Origin: Planctomycetota bacterium
GTDB taxonomy: Bacteria > Planctomycetota > UBA1135 > UBA2386
Assembly (NCBI GenBank): GCA_025459175.1
Contig: JALORC010000027.1
Span: forward strand, 1-58,325
Length of the DNA stretch: 58,325 nucleotides
Reading direction: 5' to 3'
Under the pieces are notes generated by a model, which searched no databases, was not told the DNA's origin, and saw nothing but the letters and a program-made list of their open reading frames with translations. Every line of letters begins with the position of its first letter. Position 1 is the stretch's first letter. Made by a program: the position numbers and the translations under genes. Of this stretch, positions 18,463 through 27,486 are shown piece by piece.

Positions 18463-18547
18463 GCTCGTCGTCCCCGTCCACGGGCTGCGGAACGGCACCG
18501 TGCTGATCCGATCGATGGTCCGCGCATCCGCGGCTAGCCGGCGTCGA

Positions 18548-18576
18548 TTGACTCGCAATCCCCGGCCGCCAATGAT
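18548..18576 (+). promoter_or_regulatory. Sigma70-like promoter for the Cache-kinase gene
   Basis: TTGACT (18548-18553) and AATGAT (18571-18576) have an ideal 17-nt spacer; the ATG at 18586 lies 9 nt after the -10-like box. This is the best consensus match I found in the window and argues that the kinase has its own promoter despite following the lipoprotein. Confidence 0.5.
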
Positions 18577-18585
18577 CGCGGGGCC

Positions 18586-20568
18586 ATGACCGAGCAGCAG
18601 CCTGACCGCCGCGGCGCGCGCTACACCTTGCTGCGCGAACTCGGCTCCGGCGGCTTCGGCACCGTGCACCTCGCCCACGATGCCGTGTTGCAGCGGCAGG
18701 TGGCGCTCAAGGAGCTCCGCCGCGACCTGGTCGCGGGCGACGAAGCGACCCGTGCCGCACTGCAGGCACGATTGTGGCGCGAGGTGCAGATCACCGGACA
18801 GCTGGAGCACCCGGGCATCGTGCCGGTCTACGACCTGGCCACGGATCCCGACGTGGCCGGCGCCTATTACACGATGCGCCTCGTGCGTGGCCAGCCGCTC
18901 GAGGAGGCGATCGCGCAGTTCCATGACCGGCGAAGCCGCGGTGAAGTCGACCCGCTCGAGCTCCCGCGCCTGCTGACGGCGGTGATCGATGTCTGCAACG
19001 CGATCGGCTACGCCCATGTGCGTGGCGTCACCCACCGCGACCTCAAGCCGGCCAACGTGGTGCTGGGCGAGTTCGGTGAAGTCGTCCTGCTCGACTGGGG
19101 CCTCGCGGCTCTCACCACCGAGGCAGCGGCAACCGCGGCCACGCCCGAAACCACGCCGGCCAGGACGGATGCCGTGCGCCTCGTCACCGACACGCCGCAC
19201 CAGACCGGTGCCGGCGGCGCCGGCGGCACGCCGGCCTACATGGCGCCGGAGCAGGCGCGCGGCGAGCCGGGACCACGCACCGACATCTACGGGCTGGGCG
19301 GCATCCTGTTCGATCTGCTGACCGGCCGGCCGCCGCACGTGGGTGAGAACTCGAGCGAGGTGCTCGATCGCATCCTCAGGGGGCCGACACCGAGTGCACG
19401 CGCCGTGGCGCCATGGGTGCCGAAAGCTCTCGACGCCATCTGCGCCCGGGCGATGGCCCATGCCCCGGGACAACGCTACGCGACGGCGTCGGCGCTCGCC
19501 GACGACCTGCGGCGCTTCCTGGCCGACGAACCGGTCTCGGCGCTGTCGGAGCCGGTGTCCAGCCGCGCCGGGCGCTGGATGCGCAAGCATCGCACCTGGA
19601 CGCTGGCAGCAGCCGTCGTCGCCGGGATCACCATCGCCGTCACCTCCTTCGCGGCGGTGCTGCTGGCGCGCGTCTCGCACGACGAGCGCCAGGCGCGGCA
19701 AGCTGCCGAGCACATGCGGGAACAGGGTCTGCACCTGGCGGCAAAGTTCGCCGCACGCACCATCGCCAGCGAGATCGACGTGCGCTGGCGCATCCTCGAA
19801 GCCGCGGCGCAGAGCCCGGTGCCGGCCGCGGCGCTGCGCGAACTGGCAGCCACCACCGTGCCCGTCGACGGCCATGCGCCTCTGCAGCGATGGCTCGAGG
19901 CGAACCTGCAGGAACATCGGCTGACGGCGACGGCGACCAGCTGGTTCGTCACCGACGCCCGCGGCCGACAGATGGCCCGCAGCCCGCTGCAGGCCAGACT
20001 GCTCGGCAGCGACTTCTCGTTCCGCGACTACTTCCACGGCCAAGGGCGCGATCTGCCGCGTGGGAGCCCCGCCCGACCGATCACCGCGCCGCATCGCTCG
20101 GTGGTGTTCAAGAGTCGCGCCACCGGCAACCTGATGGTCGCGTTCTCGGTGCCGATCTGGAGCGAGCCGGTGGCCGCCGAACGCGAAGTGATCGGCGTGC
20201 TGGCGATGACCGTCGAGCTGGGTTCGTTCGCGGCGTTGCGGGTCGAACTCAGCGGCGAACAGGTCGCCGTGCTGGTCGAGACGAAGAGCGACTGGTTGGG
20301 AGCCGCGGAGGGACAGGGCCTCGTGTTGCACCATCCCCGGTTGCGGGGTGAGTGCCGGCTGTCCGGCGACGCGCTCGGCGAGTTGCGCGCGCTGCGTTCG
20401 CGCAACGAGCTCGGTGGTCTGCTGCTGCGCGACTACATCGACCCCGTCGATCCCGAGCCGCGCTGGCTGGCGGTGTTCGAACCAGTGCTGGTGCAGGGGC
20501 GCACCGGGCCGGAACACGACATCGGCTGGGTGGTCGGGGTGCAGGAACGCGTGGACCCGGGCCGATAG
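18586..20568 (+). CDS. Transmembrane Ser/Thr protein kinase with Cache-like extracytoplasmic sensor
   Basis: The protein has 660 residues. Residues ~12-315 are a PknB-type kinase: the P-loop is LGSGGFGTVHLA, the catalytic Lys is in VALKEL, the catalytic loop is HRDLKPANVVL (near 150), and the activation segment is GGTPAYMAPEQARGE. The Mg-binding triplet is DWG rather than DFG, a substitution often seen in planctomycete kinases. One transmembrane helix follows at ~336-360 (TWTLAAAVVAGITIAVTSFAAV). The outer ~290 residues look like a double Cache sensor: a long helix (HMREQGLHLAAKFAARTI), then SWFVTDARGRQMARS, FSFRDYF near 478 and FKSRATGNLMVAFSVPIW, the pattern of dCache_1 ligand domains in chemoreceptors. 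It probably senses a small molecule outside the membrane and phosphorylates cytoplasmic targets. Confidence 0.88.
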   Translation: MTEQQPDRRGARYTLLRELGSGGFGTVHLAHDAVLQRQVALKELRRDLVAGDEATRAALQARLWREVQITGQLEHPGIVPVYDLATDPDVAGAYYTMRLVRGQPLEEAIAQFHDRRSRGEVDPLELPRLLTAVIDVCNAIGYAHVRGVTHRDLKPANVVLGEFGEVVLLDWGLAALTTEAAATAATPETTPARTDAVRLVTDTPHQTGAGGAGGTPAYMAPEQARGEPGPRTDIYGLGGILFDLLTGRPPHVGENSSEVLDRILRGPTPSARAVAPWVPKALDAICARAMAHAPGQRYATASALADDLRRFLADEPVSALSEPVSSRAGRWMRKHRTWTLAAAVVAGITIAVTSFAAVLLARVSHDERQARQAAEHMREQGLHLAAKFAARTIASEIDVRWRILEAAAQSPVPAAALRELAATTVPVDGHAPLQRWLEANLQEHRLTATATSWFVTDARGRQMARSPLQARLLGSDFSFRDYFHGQGRDLPRGSPARPITAPHRSVVFKSRATGNLMVAFSVPIWSEPVAAEREVIGVLAMTVELGSFAALRVELSGEQVAVLVETKSDWLGAAEGQGLVLHHPRLRGECRLSGDALGELRALRSRNELGGLLLRDYIDPVDPEPRWLAVFEPVLVQGRTGPEHDIGWVVGVQERVDPGR

Positions 20569-20576
20569 CGGGCCCG
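20558..20576. terminator. Hairpin overlapping the Cache-kinase stop codon
   Basis: CGGGCC (20558-20563) and GGCCCG (20571-20576) form a 6-bp GC stem around a 7-nt loop that holds the TAG stop. There is no T-run. It lies in front of the convergent gene at 20669. Candidate only. Confidence 0.25.
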
Positions 20577-20668
20577 CGGCATGCGGCACCACGCCCCGGC
20601 TGCGGAACCGGGCCGGATCGTCGATCCACCCGGCCCGCTTGCAGCTCTTCAGCGCGTGTCGAGGCTGG

Positions 20669-21061
20669 TCATCGCGCTGGGTGCAGAGACAGGGACGGCG
20701 CGTCGGGGTGCGACGCCCTGGTCCGCTCGTATTTCGTGCCGTCCCACGTGTACTGGCCAGTCTGGCCGCCGCCGCCATCGTCGCTCCGGTTCTCGTAGTC
20801 GATCGTGCCAGCGGTCGGGCTCCAGATGTATGTGCCGAAGCCCCACAGTCGCTCACCCTCGATGTTGAACCACATGCCCCAGGTGCCGTCGCCGAAGGGT
20901 AACCGCACGAACACGAAGCGGTCGTCAGGGTTGAGCTGGCCATCCAGTTCGACCATCCACCTGCTGGAGGCGGGATCTGGCGCTCTTTGCGCGGTGGCGG
21001 CAGAGCTGAGGGAGAAGGCAGCCAGCAGTGCCGGAATCAGCGGCACATGTCTCGAGAGCAT
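20669..21061 (-). CDS. Small secreted protein of unknown function
   Basis: The protein has 130 residues from the ATG at 21061, chosen because it begins a signal peptide (MLSRHVPLIPALLAAFSLSS, cleavage after ATAQ). The frame extends 22 codons upstream without support. The mature part is Trp/Tyr/Gly-rich (WGMWFNIEGERLWGFGTYIW and GGGGQTGQYTWDGTKYER), which suggests a small beta-sheet domain that may bind a ligand with aromatic residues. I recognise no family. It is divergent from 21320 (258 nt between starts) and convergent with the kinase. Confidence 0.65.
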   Translation of the reverse strand: MLSRHVPLIPALLAAFSLSSAATAQRAPDPASSRWMVELDGQLNPDDRFVFVRLPFGDGTWGMWFNIEGERLWGFGTYIWSPTAGTIDYENRSDDGGGGQTGQYTWDGTKYERTRASHPDAPSLSLHPAR

Positions 21062-21319
21062 GGGAATCTCCGGGGGTGCGGGAAACAGCAGATGCGGTCC
21101 GGGACCACCCCGAACCAGCCTCGCCATCCTGCCTCGTGCTCAGGCCCGCGTCCAGGAGGTCGCAACCGACCGGCTCCTGGGCGTGCATCGCCCCGGCCAG
21201 AATCGACACCGCGCCCTGCGGCATCGGCCGGGTGCCGACCTGCTTCTTCACCAACTCGCTGCAACCGATTCCGGACCGTTGGTGGAAGATGCGCGAAGTT
21301 GCCCCGTCTCGCGCCCGCC

Positions 21320-22357
21320 ATGCCCGATCGCTCCATCCTCGTTGCCGTCCTCCTCGCCTGCACTGCGTCGGCGCTCCCGGTCCTAGCGCAGGACAAGCCG
21401 CAGAAGCCCAAGACCGTCCCCACCTGGATGGACCTGCCGGTCGGCGCGGACGTCACGTATGCAGTGGACGACGACAACAAGTTGACCGGCGGGGGCGGCG
21501 GCCTGGGCAGCGGCGGCGGTGGCAAGCACGCGGTCCGTGTCGTCGTGCTCGGCACCGAGGCCAGCGGCGCCCTGCGGATCGCGATCTTCGACGAGACGCT
21601 GCCGAAGGAGTCGTTCGAGACCGCGATCGTGCACGCCGAGATCGTGACCCTCGATCCCGCGACCGGCGCCATCCAGCGCGGGACCGAAGCCACCCGGACC
21701 GCCGGCATGCCGTGGCTGCAGATCACGGCGTTCCCCTATCCGGCGCTCGGCGTCGCGGAGTGGAAGGCGAAGAAGCCCGTCACCCGATCGATGTGGACAC
21801 CGGTCGCCGGCGAACCGATCGAGCTGCCGATGGTCGTGTCGTTCGGGACGAAGAAGGACGGGAAGAAGCAGGTGCCGACGTTGACCGCCGACCTCGCGAG
21901 CAAGCAGCCCGTCGCCGCGAAACTCGTCGGCATCGCGGGCATGGTGTCGATGGCGCAGGGGCAGATGCCGAAGCTGGGGGCGAGCGGTATCGAGCCCGTC
22001 GACGTGGAAGTCGTCGAGCTGCACCGCGAGTACACGTTCGAGCCGGCCAAGGGTCGGATCACCGCGGTGCGCACGACCGGCAAGGTCACCGCCGCCGGCG
22101 GCAAGATCACGATCGCGTGCAGCGCGACCCAGCAGGAGACGGAGCGCCGTGCCGTACCCGCGAAGGACCTGCCCGCCGTCGTCGAAGTCGTCGAGGAGCT
22201 CTGCGCGATCGCGTCGTCGTCGGAGCCGAAGGAGGCGCGCAAGACGCGCGCGGAAGCGCTCCAGGAGCAGGCCGCCAAGGCCGGGTTCGCGGCGACGGCG
22301 AAGCGGCTGCTCGACAGCCTGACGCGCGACGGCCTGCCGCCCGGGTTGCCGCGCTGA
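21320..22357 (+). CDS. Secreted protein of unknown function
   Basis: The protein has 345 residues; the ATG at 21320 begins a signal peptide (MPDRSILVAVLLACTASALP, ending VLAQ). A Gly-rich loop lies near residue 55-70 (LTGGGGGLGSGGGGKHAVR). The rest alternates short strands with polar turns (VRVVVLGTEASGALRIAIFD; VEVVELHREYTFEPAKGRI), and the last ~70 residues are helical (AEALQEQAAKAGFAATAKRLL). No motif of an enzyme was seen and the family is unknown. It is convergent with the large secreted protein at 22428, with a 70-nt gap. Confidence 0.75.
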   Translation: MPDRSILVAVLLACTASALPVLAQDKPQKPKTVPTWMDLPVGADVTYAVDDDNKLTGGGGGLGSGGGGKHAVRVVVLGTEASGALRIAIFDETLPKESFETAIVHAEIVTLDPATGAIQRGTEATRTAGMPWLQITAFPYPALGVAEWKAKKPVTRSMWTPVAGEPIELPMVVSFGTKKDGKKQVPTLTADLASKQPVAAKLVGIAGMVSMAQGQMPKLGASGIEPVDVEVVELHREYTFEPAKGRITAVRTTGKVTAAGGKITIACSATQQETERRAVPAKDLPAVVEVVEELCAIASSSEPKEARKTRAEALQEQAAKAGFAATAKRLLDSLTRDGLPPGLPR

Positions 22358-22396
22358 TCGCAGGGCCGACGAGGTAGCGCGGTTCGTGATCGCGCC

Positions 22397-22429
22397 GAGC
22401 GGCACCGACGGATTTTCTCCGAGCCGCTC
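22397..22429. terminator. Inverted repeat between convergent genes
   Basis: GAGCGGC (22397-22403) and GCCGCTC (22423-22429) form a perfect 7-bp stem with a 19-nt loop containing TTTT, in the gap between stops at 22357 and 22428. It overlaps the minus-strand stop codon. It may end transcription from both sides. Confidence 0.3.
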
Positions 22430-24692
22430 AGAGGATCCGCATGTCGATCGTGTTCGAGTAGGAGACTCCGCTGAAGCAGGGCCCGCCCGCCATCGTGAAG
22501 CCCTGGATCGCGAACCGTTGACCGACCAGCAACACATCGATCGGCACCCGAAACGTCGCCGTCGGACCGGGCAGGATGACGCCATCGGCCCCGATGCCAC
22601 ACAGGCACATGCCGGTCAGCGGCACCCACGTCGGCCGGCCGAACAGGAACCCCACCTGCGGGTGGGAGGTCATCAGGTTCACCGTGACGGTGTTGCCGAG
22701 CGCGGGCAGCACGCCGTTGTGCTGGATCGGCAGCGGCAACCCGCAGGCGGTGGACACCGTCGTGAAGCCCGGCGCCGGCGTGTGGCCGCGATAGCCGACC
22801 AGCTGCACCTGCGACTGCGTGCTGCTGGCGTGGGCGGTCGCGATCGTGAAGGGCGTGATCGTGTCGGCGACACTCGCGGCGTAGGCCGAAGTGACGGCCA
22901 CCGTCGTGGCGGGGACCATGCTGAAGGTCTCGAAGTCCTCGTGAACCGTGAAGACGCCCGTCGCCGTATCGATGGCGAGCAGCACGACGCGCACGCCGGT
23001 CCCCTGCTGCCTCACCGCGAGCGTGCGCACGCCGTCGGTCTCGAGTTCCATCGAGGGCGCCCCCCAACCCGGGGCCAGCGTGCCGAACAACGTCGGCGCC
23101 GTCGCACTACCCGTCGAGGCCACGCGGCGCACCACCGTCTGACCGGGAGTGGTGACGTCCGGGTAGGCGACCGTGAACGAACTCCGCAGATCGGGCGAAG
23201 TCACACTTGTCTTGCCGTACCCCATGACCTCCCTCGACGTGGTGACCCCCCGGCCGAGCTCGACGAACGCGCCACCGGGCAGCGGGACCAGCGCACCCGC
23301 GAAGTCGATCATCGCCATTCGGTGGACCACCTCGGTCGACGACGGCGTGACGAGGCCCGTCTCCGCCCACACGAGTGCCCAATTGTCGGTGCGGTTGCTC
23401 TTGCTGAGCGATACCGAATTGCCGAGGACACCGGGCACCAAGGCGTTCAGCGGCCCGACGAGGCCGGCCTCGTCGACGGTGCAGTAGAGCAGGCTGCCCC
23501 TGTTGACGAAGGCGACGATGCTCACGGCCGGGCCGGCGCCGGCATACGGATCCCCACCGACGCACGCCTGGCCCGGCTCGAACGACAACGCCAGGCCCGA
23601 CGCGATCGAGAGCACCGGCAGCACGGCTCCGCTCGTCGGCACCCGTCGGCCGGCGATGCCCGGCGACGCGGTGCCCAGGCGGGTCATCGCGACGACCAGC
23701 CACTCCGAGTTGCGGCCGCGGAACGCGACCGACGGCGGATTCCAGGAGGTGGTCGTGATGTCGACCGAGATCACCGGGCCGACGGGCGACCAGGAGCTGT
23801 CGTAGGTGCGCGCGAACACGTCGTGGTCGGAGCTGGACCTCGCCCACCTCCACACCACGAGCCAGCGCGCCGAGACCGGATCGAACGACACGTCAGGGGC
23901 GCCCACGGACGTCGCGGCGAAGCCAGAGCCGCCGGCCCCGGCGGCGACCATCACCGGCGCGGACACCAACGGGTCGACCACCAGCGGCAACTCGGCCGCC
24001 GCGACGAAGTCGGCCGGCACCGTGATCTGCAGTGCACCGTCCCGCCACGTGCTCGGCAGTTCGCAACGCCGGCCCGCACGATCGAACGCGACCGCCGCCC
24101 CGTAGCGCACTGCCTGCGGGCCATCGCCGAACTGCACACCGGGGCCCTCGACCCGGGCCGGCAGCGTGGTCGCCGCACGGATCTCGAGCACCAGCTCACC
24201 GCGCGCCGGCAGGCGGTCGAAGTGGAAGCTCTGTTCGACGCCGTCCCGGCGCAGGTCGAAGTGCTCGCGCAGGGCGCCGTGGTCCAGCACACAAACCTGG
24301 CCCGCGGCGGGTCGCTTCACCGCTGCGGCGAGCGGCAGTTCCCGGCCACCGATCGTCACCTGGTCGAGCGAGAGCCGCACCGGGACCAACGGCAGCTCGA
24401 CGCCGGGCAGGGCATGGAAGAGCAGCCCTTCGGCGGTGACGCACGCCTTGTAGCTGTCGGCCAACACCCAGGTCGTGTCCGGCAGCGGCGCGTCGATCAG
24501 CAGGCCCGGCCCGATCGACGCCACGTCGATCGACGTCGTGACCGAACTGCTGTCGATCGGCAGGCCCCCTCGTTCGCCGGCCCCCGGCGCCACCGGCGCC
24601 ACCGGCGCCACCGGCAGGTCCTGGGCGACAAGGTCCTGGACGACCATCGGCAACCCGAGCACGGACCACACCACCATCGCGGAGATTCGCAT
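22428..24692 (-). CDS. Large secreted beta-rich protein with shared-type C-terminal region
   Basis: The protein has 754 residues. The signal peptide is MRISAMVVWSVLGLPMVVQ, with cleavage near LVAQ. A 9-nt tandem repeat just after it encodes VAPVAPVAP. Residues ~40-240 resemble an N-terminal beta domain of bacterial repeat proteins (ALREHFDLRRDGVEQSFHFD; VRYGAAVAFDRAGRRCELP), as in 'choice-of-anchor' type proteins. Residues ~255-630 are repeated strands with W-V-V-W motifs (PVSARWLVVWRW; TDNWALVWAETG), consistent with a propeller. The last ~110 residues (from STACGLPLPIQHNG) end in a beta domain like those of other exported proteins here. No enzyme residues were seen. The start is preceded by GGAGG only 1 nt from the ATG. 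Confidence 0.8.
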   Translation of the reverse strand: MRISAMVVWSVLGLPMVVQDLVAQDLPVAPVAPVAPGAGERGGLPIDSSSVTTSIDVASIGPGLLIDAPLPDTTWVLADSYKACVTAEGLLFHALPGVELPLVPVRLSLDQVTIGGRELPLAAAVKRPAAGQVCVLDHGALREHFDLRRDGVEQSFHFDRLPARGELVLEIRAATTLPARVEGPGVQFGDGPQAVRYGAAVAFDRAGRRCELPSTWRDGALQITVPADFVAAAELPLVVDPLVSAPVMVAAGAGGSGFAATSVGAPDVSFDPVSARWLVVWRWARSSSDHDVFARTYDSSWSPVGPVISVDITTTSWNPPSVAFRGRNSEWLVVAMTRLGTASPGIAGRRVPTSGAVLPVLSIASGLALSFEPGQACVGGDPYAGAGPAVSIVAFVNRGSLLYCTVDEAGLVGPLNALVPGVLGNSVSLSKSNRTDNWALVWAETGLVTPSSTEVVHRMAMIDFAGALVPLPGGAFVELGRGVTTSREVMGYGKTSVTSPDLRSSFTVAYPDVTTPGQTVVRRVASTGSATAPTLFGTLAPGWGAPSMELETDGVRTLAVRQQGTGVRVVLLAIDTATGVFTVHEDFETFSMVPATTVAVTSAYAASVADTITPFTIATAHASSTQSQVQLVGYRGHTPAPGFTTVSTACGLPLPIQHNGVLPALGNTVTVNLMTSHPQVGFLFGRPTWVPLTGMCLCGIGADGVILPGPTATFRVPIDVLLVGQRFAIQGFTMAGGPCFSGVSYSNTIDMRIL
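24586..24615. repeat. 9-nt tandem repeat encoding Val-Ala-Pro
   Basis: Three perfect copies of GGCGCCACC plus a partial fourth. On the minus strand they encode VAP repeats in the linker after the signal peptide of the gene at 22428-24692. The multiple of three keeps the frame, so slippage would change only linker length. Confidence 0.7.
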
Positions 24693-24789
24693 GCCTCCAG
24701 GAATGCGCTCCCGCCCGCGAACGAACGCCGATTCCGGAAATCGCTCGCGAACCGCGCGTGCGGCGACGCCGGCGCTCGGGAAGCGCGGC

Positions 24790-27099
24790 TCACGTGGCGA
24801 GGCGCGGTCGCAGCAACAGCAGGCCGGCGATCAGGTAGCCACCGACACCGACCCATGCCACGGTCTGGAACCCGAGCGCCATGGCCATGGCCAGCGAGCA
24901 GACGCCGGCGAGCACGCCGCAGGCGCCGTTGAGCGCCCAGAACCAGGCCTTGTGGTCGTCGCCGAAGCGCTGCATGCCGAGCGGGAAGAAGTGGCCGAGC
25001 AGGAAGCCGATCGGCAACAGCAACACGACGGCGATCGTGATGCGAACGGCATCGCTGGCGCCCAGCGTGGCGGCGAACAGCGGCGACATGCCGAGGTTGC
25101 CGACCGCCAGCACCACGGGCACGAGTGGCCACAACCGCTGCGCGGTGGCGAGGCCGGTGCGGGCCGAACGCAGCGATCCGGCGCCGGCGCCCAGCAGCAG
25201 CGCGCCGATGACCACCGTCGCGGCGACGCTCGGGTGGCCGAGATACAGCACGAAGCGCTGCAGCCACGGGATCTCGATCAGCATGAACGACAGGCCGATC
25301 ACCGCGAAGTAGCCACTGCCGCGCCAGAACCCTGGCTGCCGCGGCAACCAGCGCTGCATCGCGAACGGCGCGAAGAACAGCAGCAGCGTCACCAGCGTCA
25401 GCACGAACATCAGCATCTGCAGCGCGGCGACCGACTCGCCGTTGACGCCGAACTGCCGCGCGAACTCGAGATTGAAGCTGCCGAACACCGGCAGCGACTG
25501 GAAGAAGAACGGCTGGTCGTCGACCGACGCGGTCATGATGACGCCCTGCGCCTCCAGGGGCCCCGGGCCGTCGCGCAACAGCGTCGCCGGGTCGGCCGGC
25601 TTGTCGGGCGTCGGGGCGGCAGGGTAGAGCAGTTCGAAGCCACGCTCTTCGCAGACGCGCCGCGTGCGTTCGATCTCGTCGGCGGTGAACGGCCGCTTGC
25701 TCGTCAGCACGGTCGACACGCTGCTGCCCGCGACCACGACCAGATGCGCCTGCGGATCGGCGACGCCGACCGCCCGCAGCGCTTCCAGGTTCAGCAGCAA
25801 CAAGCGCCCCGCCTCGAGCCCGTTGCGCCAGCGACTCGTCGAGATCAGGCCGTCCGGCGACAACCGGTCCAGGTACAGGCGGAACGCTTCGACCGTGTAG
25901 AGGTTGTTCTCGGCCAGCGTGAACGCGCCCGCTGCCGTCGCGGCCCAGCTGTCGATCAACGAGATCTGGATCAGGTCGTAGTCGCCGCGCGAGCGCGTCA
26001 GGAAGCTGCGGCCTTCGCTGACGACGGCATGCACGCCGGGTGCGTGATAGATGTCGCCGCTGAACTCCTTGAACACGGTCGACACCGTTTCGGCGACGCC
26101 GGCGTTGAGTTCGACGGCGTCGATGTCGCGCGCCCCGGCGCGCAGCGCGGTCAGCAGGTCCCGGCCGCCGCCGCTGCCGACCACGGCCACTCGCTGCGGT
26201 GGTCGCACCTGGTAGCCGGCCGTCGTGACGTCGAAGAGCAGGTAGTCGAACTCGCTCAGGTCGGTGACATCGCCGTCGAACTTGGTGATCGGCGTGCCGG
26301 CGGAGCCGTCCTGTTCCATCCAGTACTGCGGCACGCTGATCTGCGGCACCTTGCTGCCGAAGCCCCAGCCGTGGCCTTGCAGATCGGCGCCGAGCACCGC
26401 CTTCACATCGAAGAACGACAGCCGCGCGGTCGACGTCCAGCGCACGTGCGCGGGCCGGATCGAGCGTTCGTCGTATCCCTTCGTCAAGCCGACCGTCAGC
26501 AGCCCGCCGTGCAGCACGACGGCCACGATCGCAGCCGTGGCGGCGCCGACCGTGAGCCAGCGGCTGCCCACGAGTCGGGCCGCCGACACCGGCAGGATGC
26601 CGAGCCAGGCGATCGCCGCCGGCGTCGGCACGTGGTTCAACACCGGCAACACGGCGGCGGCCGCCGCACTCGCGCCGAGCAGGTCGGCGCCGTACAGGCG
26701 GCCGATGGCATTGCCGCGGGCCTGCAGCAGCAGGATGCACACGGCGGTGCCGAGCAACAGCATCGGCACCAGCAGGACCGCCATGCAGGCCACCACCGAC
26801 CAGGTGCCGTAGCGGTTGCCGATCCACAGCACGGCCGCCACCGCCATCGGCAACGAGAGCCCGCCCGCCAGCAACGCACGCGACAGCATCCGTGGCGACG
26901 GTGGTCGCAGGGCGAACCAGACGCCCGGTGCGCCGAGCCCGAGCATCGCCAGCGAGATCGACAGGAACGCCCAGTGGTACCACAGCACGATGCTGAGCAC
27001 GCGGGTGGCCGCGATCTGGAAGAACAGCACTGCGAACGAGGCCAGGGCGATGGCGAGCAGGTGCCTTCCGGAAACCTCGCCGCGGGGTTCATTGCTCAT
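24790..27099 (-). CDS. Membrane-embedded spermidine synthase-like protein
   Basis: The protein has 769 residues from the ATG at 27099; a GTG three codons earlier is possible. The N-terminal ~210 residues hold about seven transmembrane helices (HLLAIALASFAVLFFQIAA, VVACMAVLLVPMLLLGTAV). Residues ~280-540 form a Rossmann-fold aminopropyltransferase-like domain with motif I VAVVGSGGGRDLLTALRAGA, acidic DAVELN, and DYDLIQISLIDSW. The C-terminal ~220 residues contain about seven more helices (GYFAVIGLSFMLIEIPWLQ is typical). This architecture is known as fused MFS/spermidine synthase-like proteins. Spermidine production is not assured, because many such proteins lack polyamine-specific residues. 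The 5' region shared with the flagellin gene contains a 19-nt palindrome. Confidence 0.85.
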   Translation of the reverse strand: MSNEPRGEVSGRHLLAIALASFAVLFFQIAATRVLSIVLWYHWAFLSISLAMLGLGAPGVWFALRPPSPRMLSRALLAGGLSLPMAVAAVLWIGNRYGTWSVVACMAVLLVPMLLLGTAVCILLLQARGNAIGRLYGADLLGASAAAAAVLPVLNHVPTPAAIAWLGILPVSAARLVGSRWLTVGAATAAIVAVVLHGGLLTVGLTKGYDERSIRPAHVRWTSTARLSFFDVKAVLGADLQGHGWGFGSKVPQISVPQYWMEQDGSAGTPITKFDGDVTDLSEFDYLLFDVTTAGYQVRPPQRVAVVGSGGGRDLLTALRAGARDIDAVELNAGVAETVSTVFKEFSGDIYHAPGVHAVVSEGRSFLTRSRGDYDLIQISLIDSWAATAAGAFTLAENNLYTVEAFRLYLDRLSPDGLISTSRWRNGLEAGRLLLLNLEALRAVGVADPQAHLVVVAGSSVSTVLTSKRPFTADEIERTRRVCEERGFELLYPAAPTPDKPADPATLLRDGPGPLEAQGVIMTASVDDQPFFFQSLPVFGSFNLEFARQFGVNGESVAALQMLMFVLTLVTLLLFFAPFAMQRWLPRQPGFWRGSGYFAVIGLSFMLIEIPWLQRFVLYLGHPSVAATVVIGALLLGAGAGSLRSARTGLATAQRLWPLVPVVLAVGNLGMSPLFAATLGASDAVRITIAVVLLLPIGFLLGHFFPLGMQRFGDDHKAWFWALNGACGVLAGVCSLAMAMALGFQTVAWVGVGGYLIAGLLLLRPRLAT

Positions 27100-27486
27100 G
27101 ACCAGCACACAGTCACGGATCCCAGCTGGCGCAGCAAGGCCTTGGGCTGCAATGAATTAGAAACTTCGGACCACCGAATCGTGACGATTCGGCGCAAGCT
27201 TCCCGGGCGCGGCGACCGTGCCTCTCGAGGGCTGGCATCACACCGCCGGCGCCATCGCCGTTTCCTCGCGACCGCTGTGGCCGTCGCCTGCTGCTGGACG
27301 GGCGTGGCCCGCTCCCTCGCGTCCCTCGGCAGAGGCCGACGATGCTGGCGATCGCATGCGACGTGATCGCGCCGAAGCTGCGCTGGTCGTTCGGAAGGCT
27401 GCCCGGCTCGACACCCCGCCGACGGCGGAGCTTGCCCTGGAGGCACCGCCCCTGGTCGGACGATGACGAGCAGCAACGGCTTCCCC
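27100..27486. other. Intergenic region between divergent genes
   Basis: About 387 nt separate the synthase-like start (27099) from flagellin (27487). Besides the palindrome at 27174-27192, I see a lower-GC stretch (27150-27190) suitable for a promoter. I find no convincing sigma28 or sigma54 flagellar promoter; GCCGACGAT at 27337 is at best a partial sigma28 -10. Open frames here are short and not protein-like. Confidence 0.5.
27174..27192. promoter_or_regulatory. Perfect 19-nt palindrome in a divergent intergenic region
   Basis: CCGAATCGT-G-ACGATTCGG is a perfect 9-bp inverted repeat with one central base. It is located 75 nt upstream of the spermidine synthase-like start and ~295 nt upstream of flagellin, in a locally AT-richer patch. 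It looks like an operator for a dimeric regulator, though a hairpin role is possible. Confidence 0.45.

Noticed and set aside
24586..24615. Tandem GGCGCCACC copies considered as a CRISPR-like or regulatory repeat
   Set aside because: They are contiguous 9-mers without spacers and lie inside a coding region as VAP codons.
24475..27366. 963-codon plus-strand frame
   Set aside because: Antisense shadow of the spermidine synthase-like gene; Arg/His/Gln-rich low complexity.
27300..27462. Possible sigma54 or sigma28 promoter before flagellin
   Set aside because: The GG/GC spacing is off by one for sigma54, and the sigma28 -35 element is missing.
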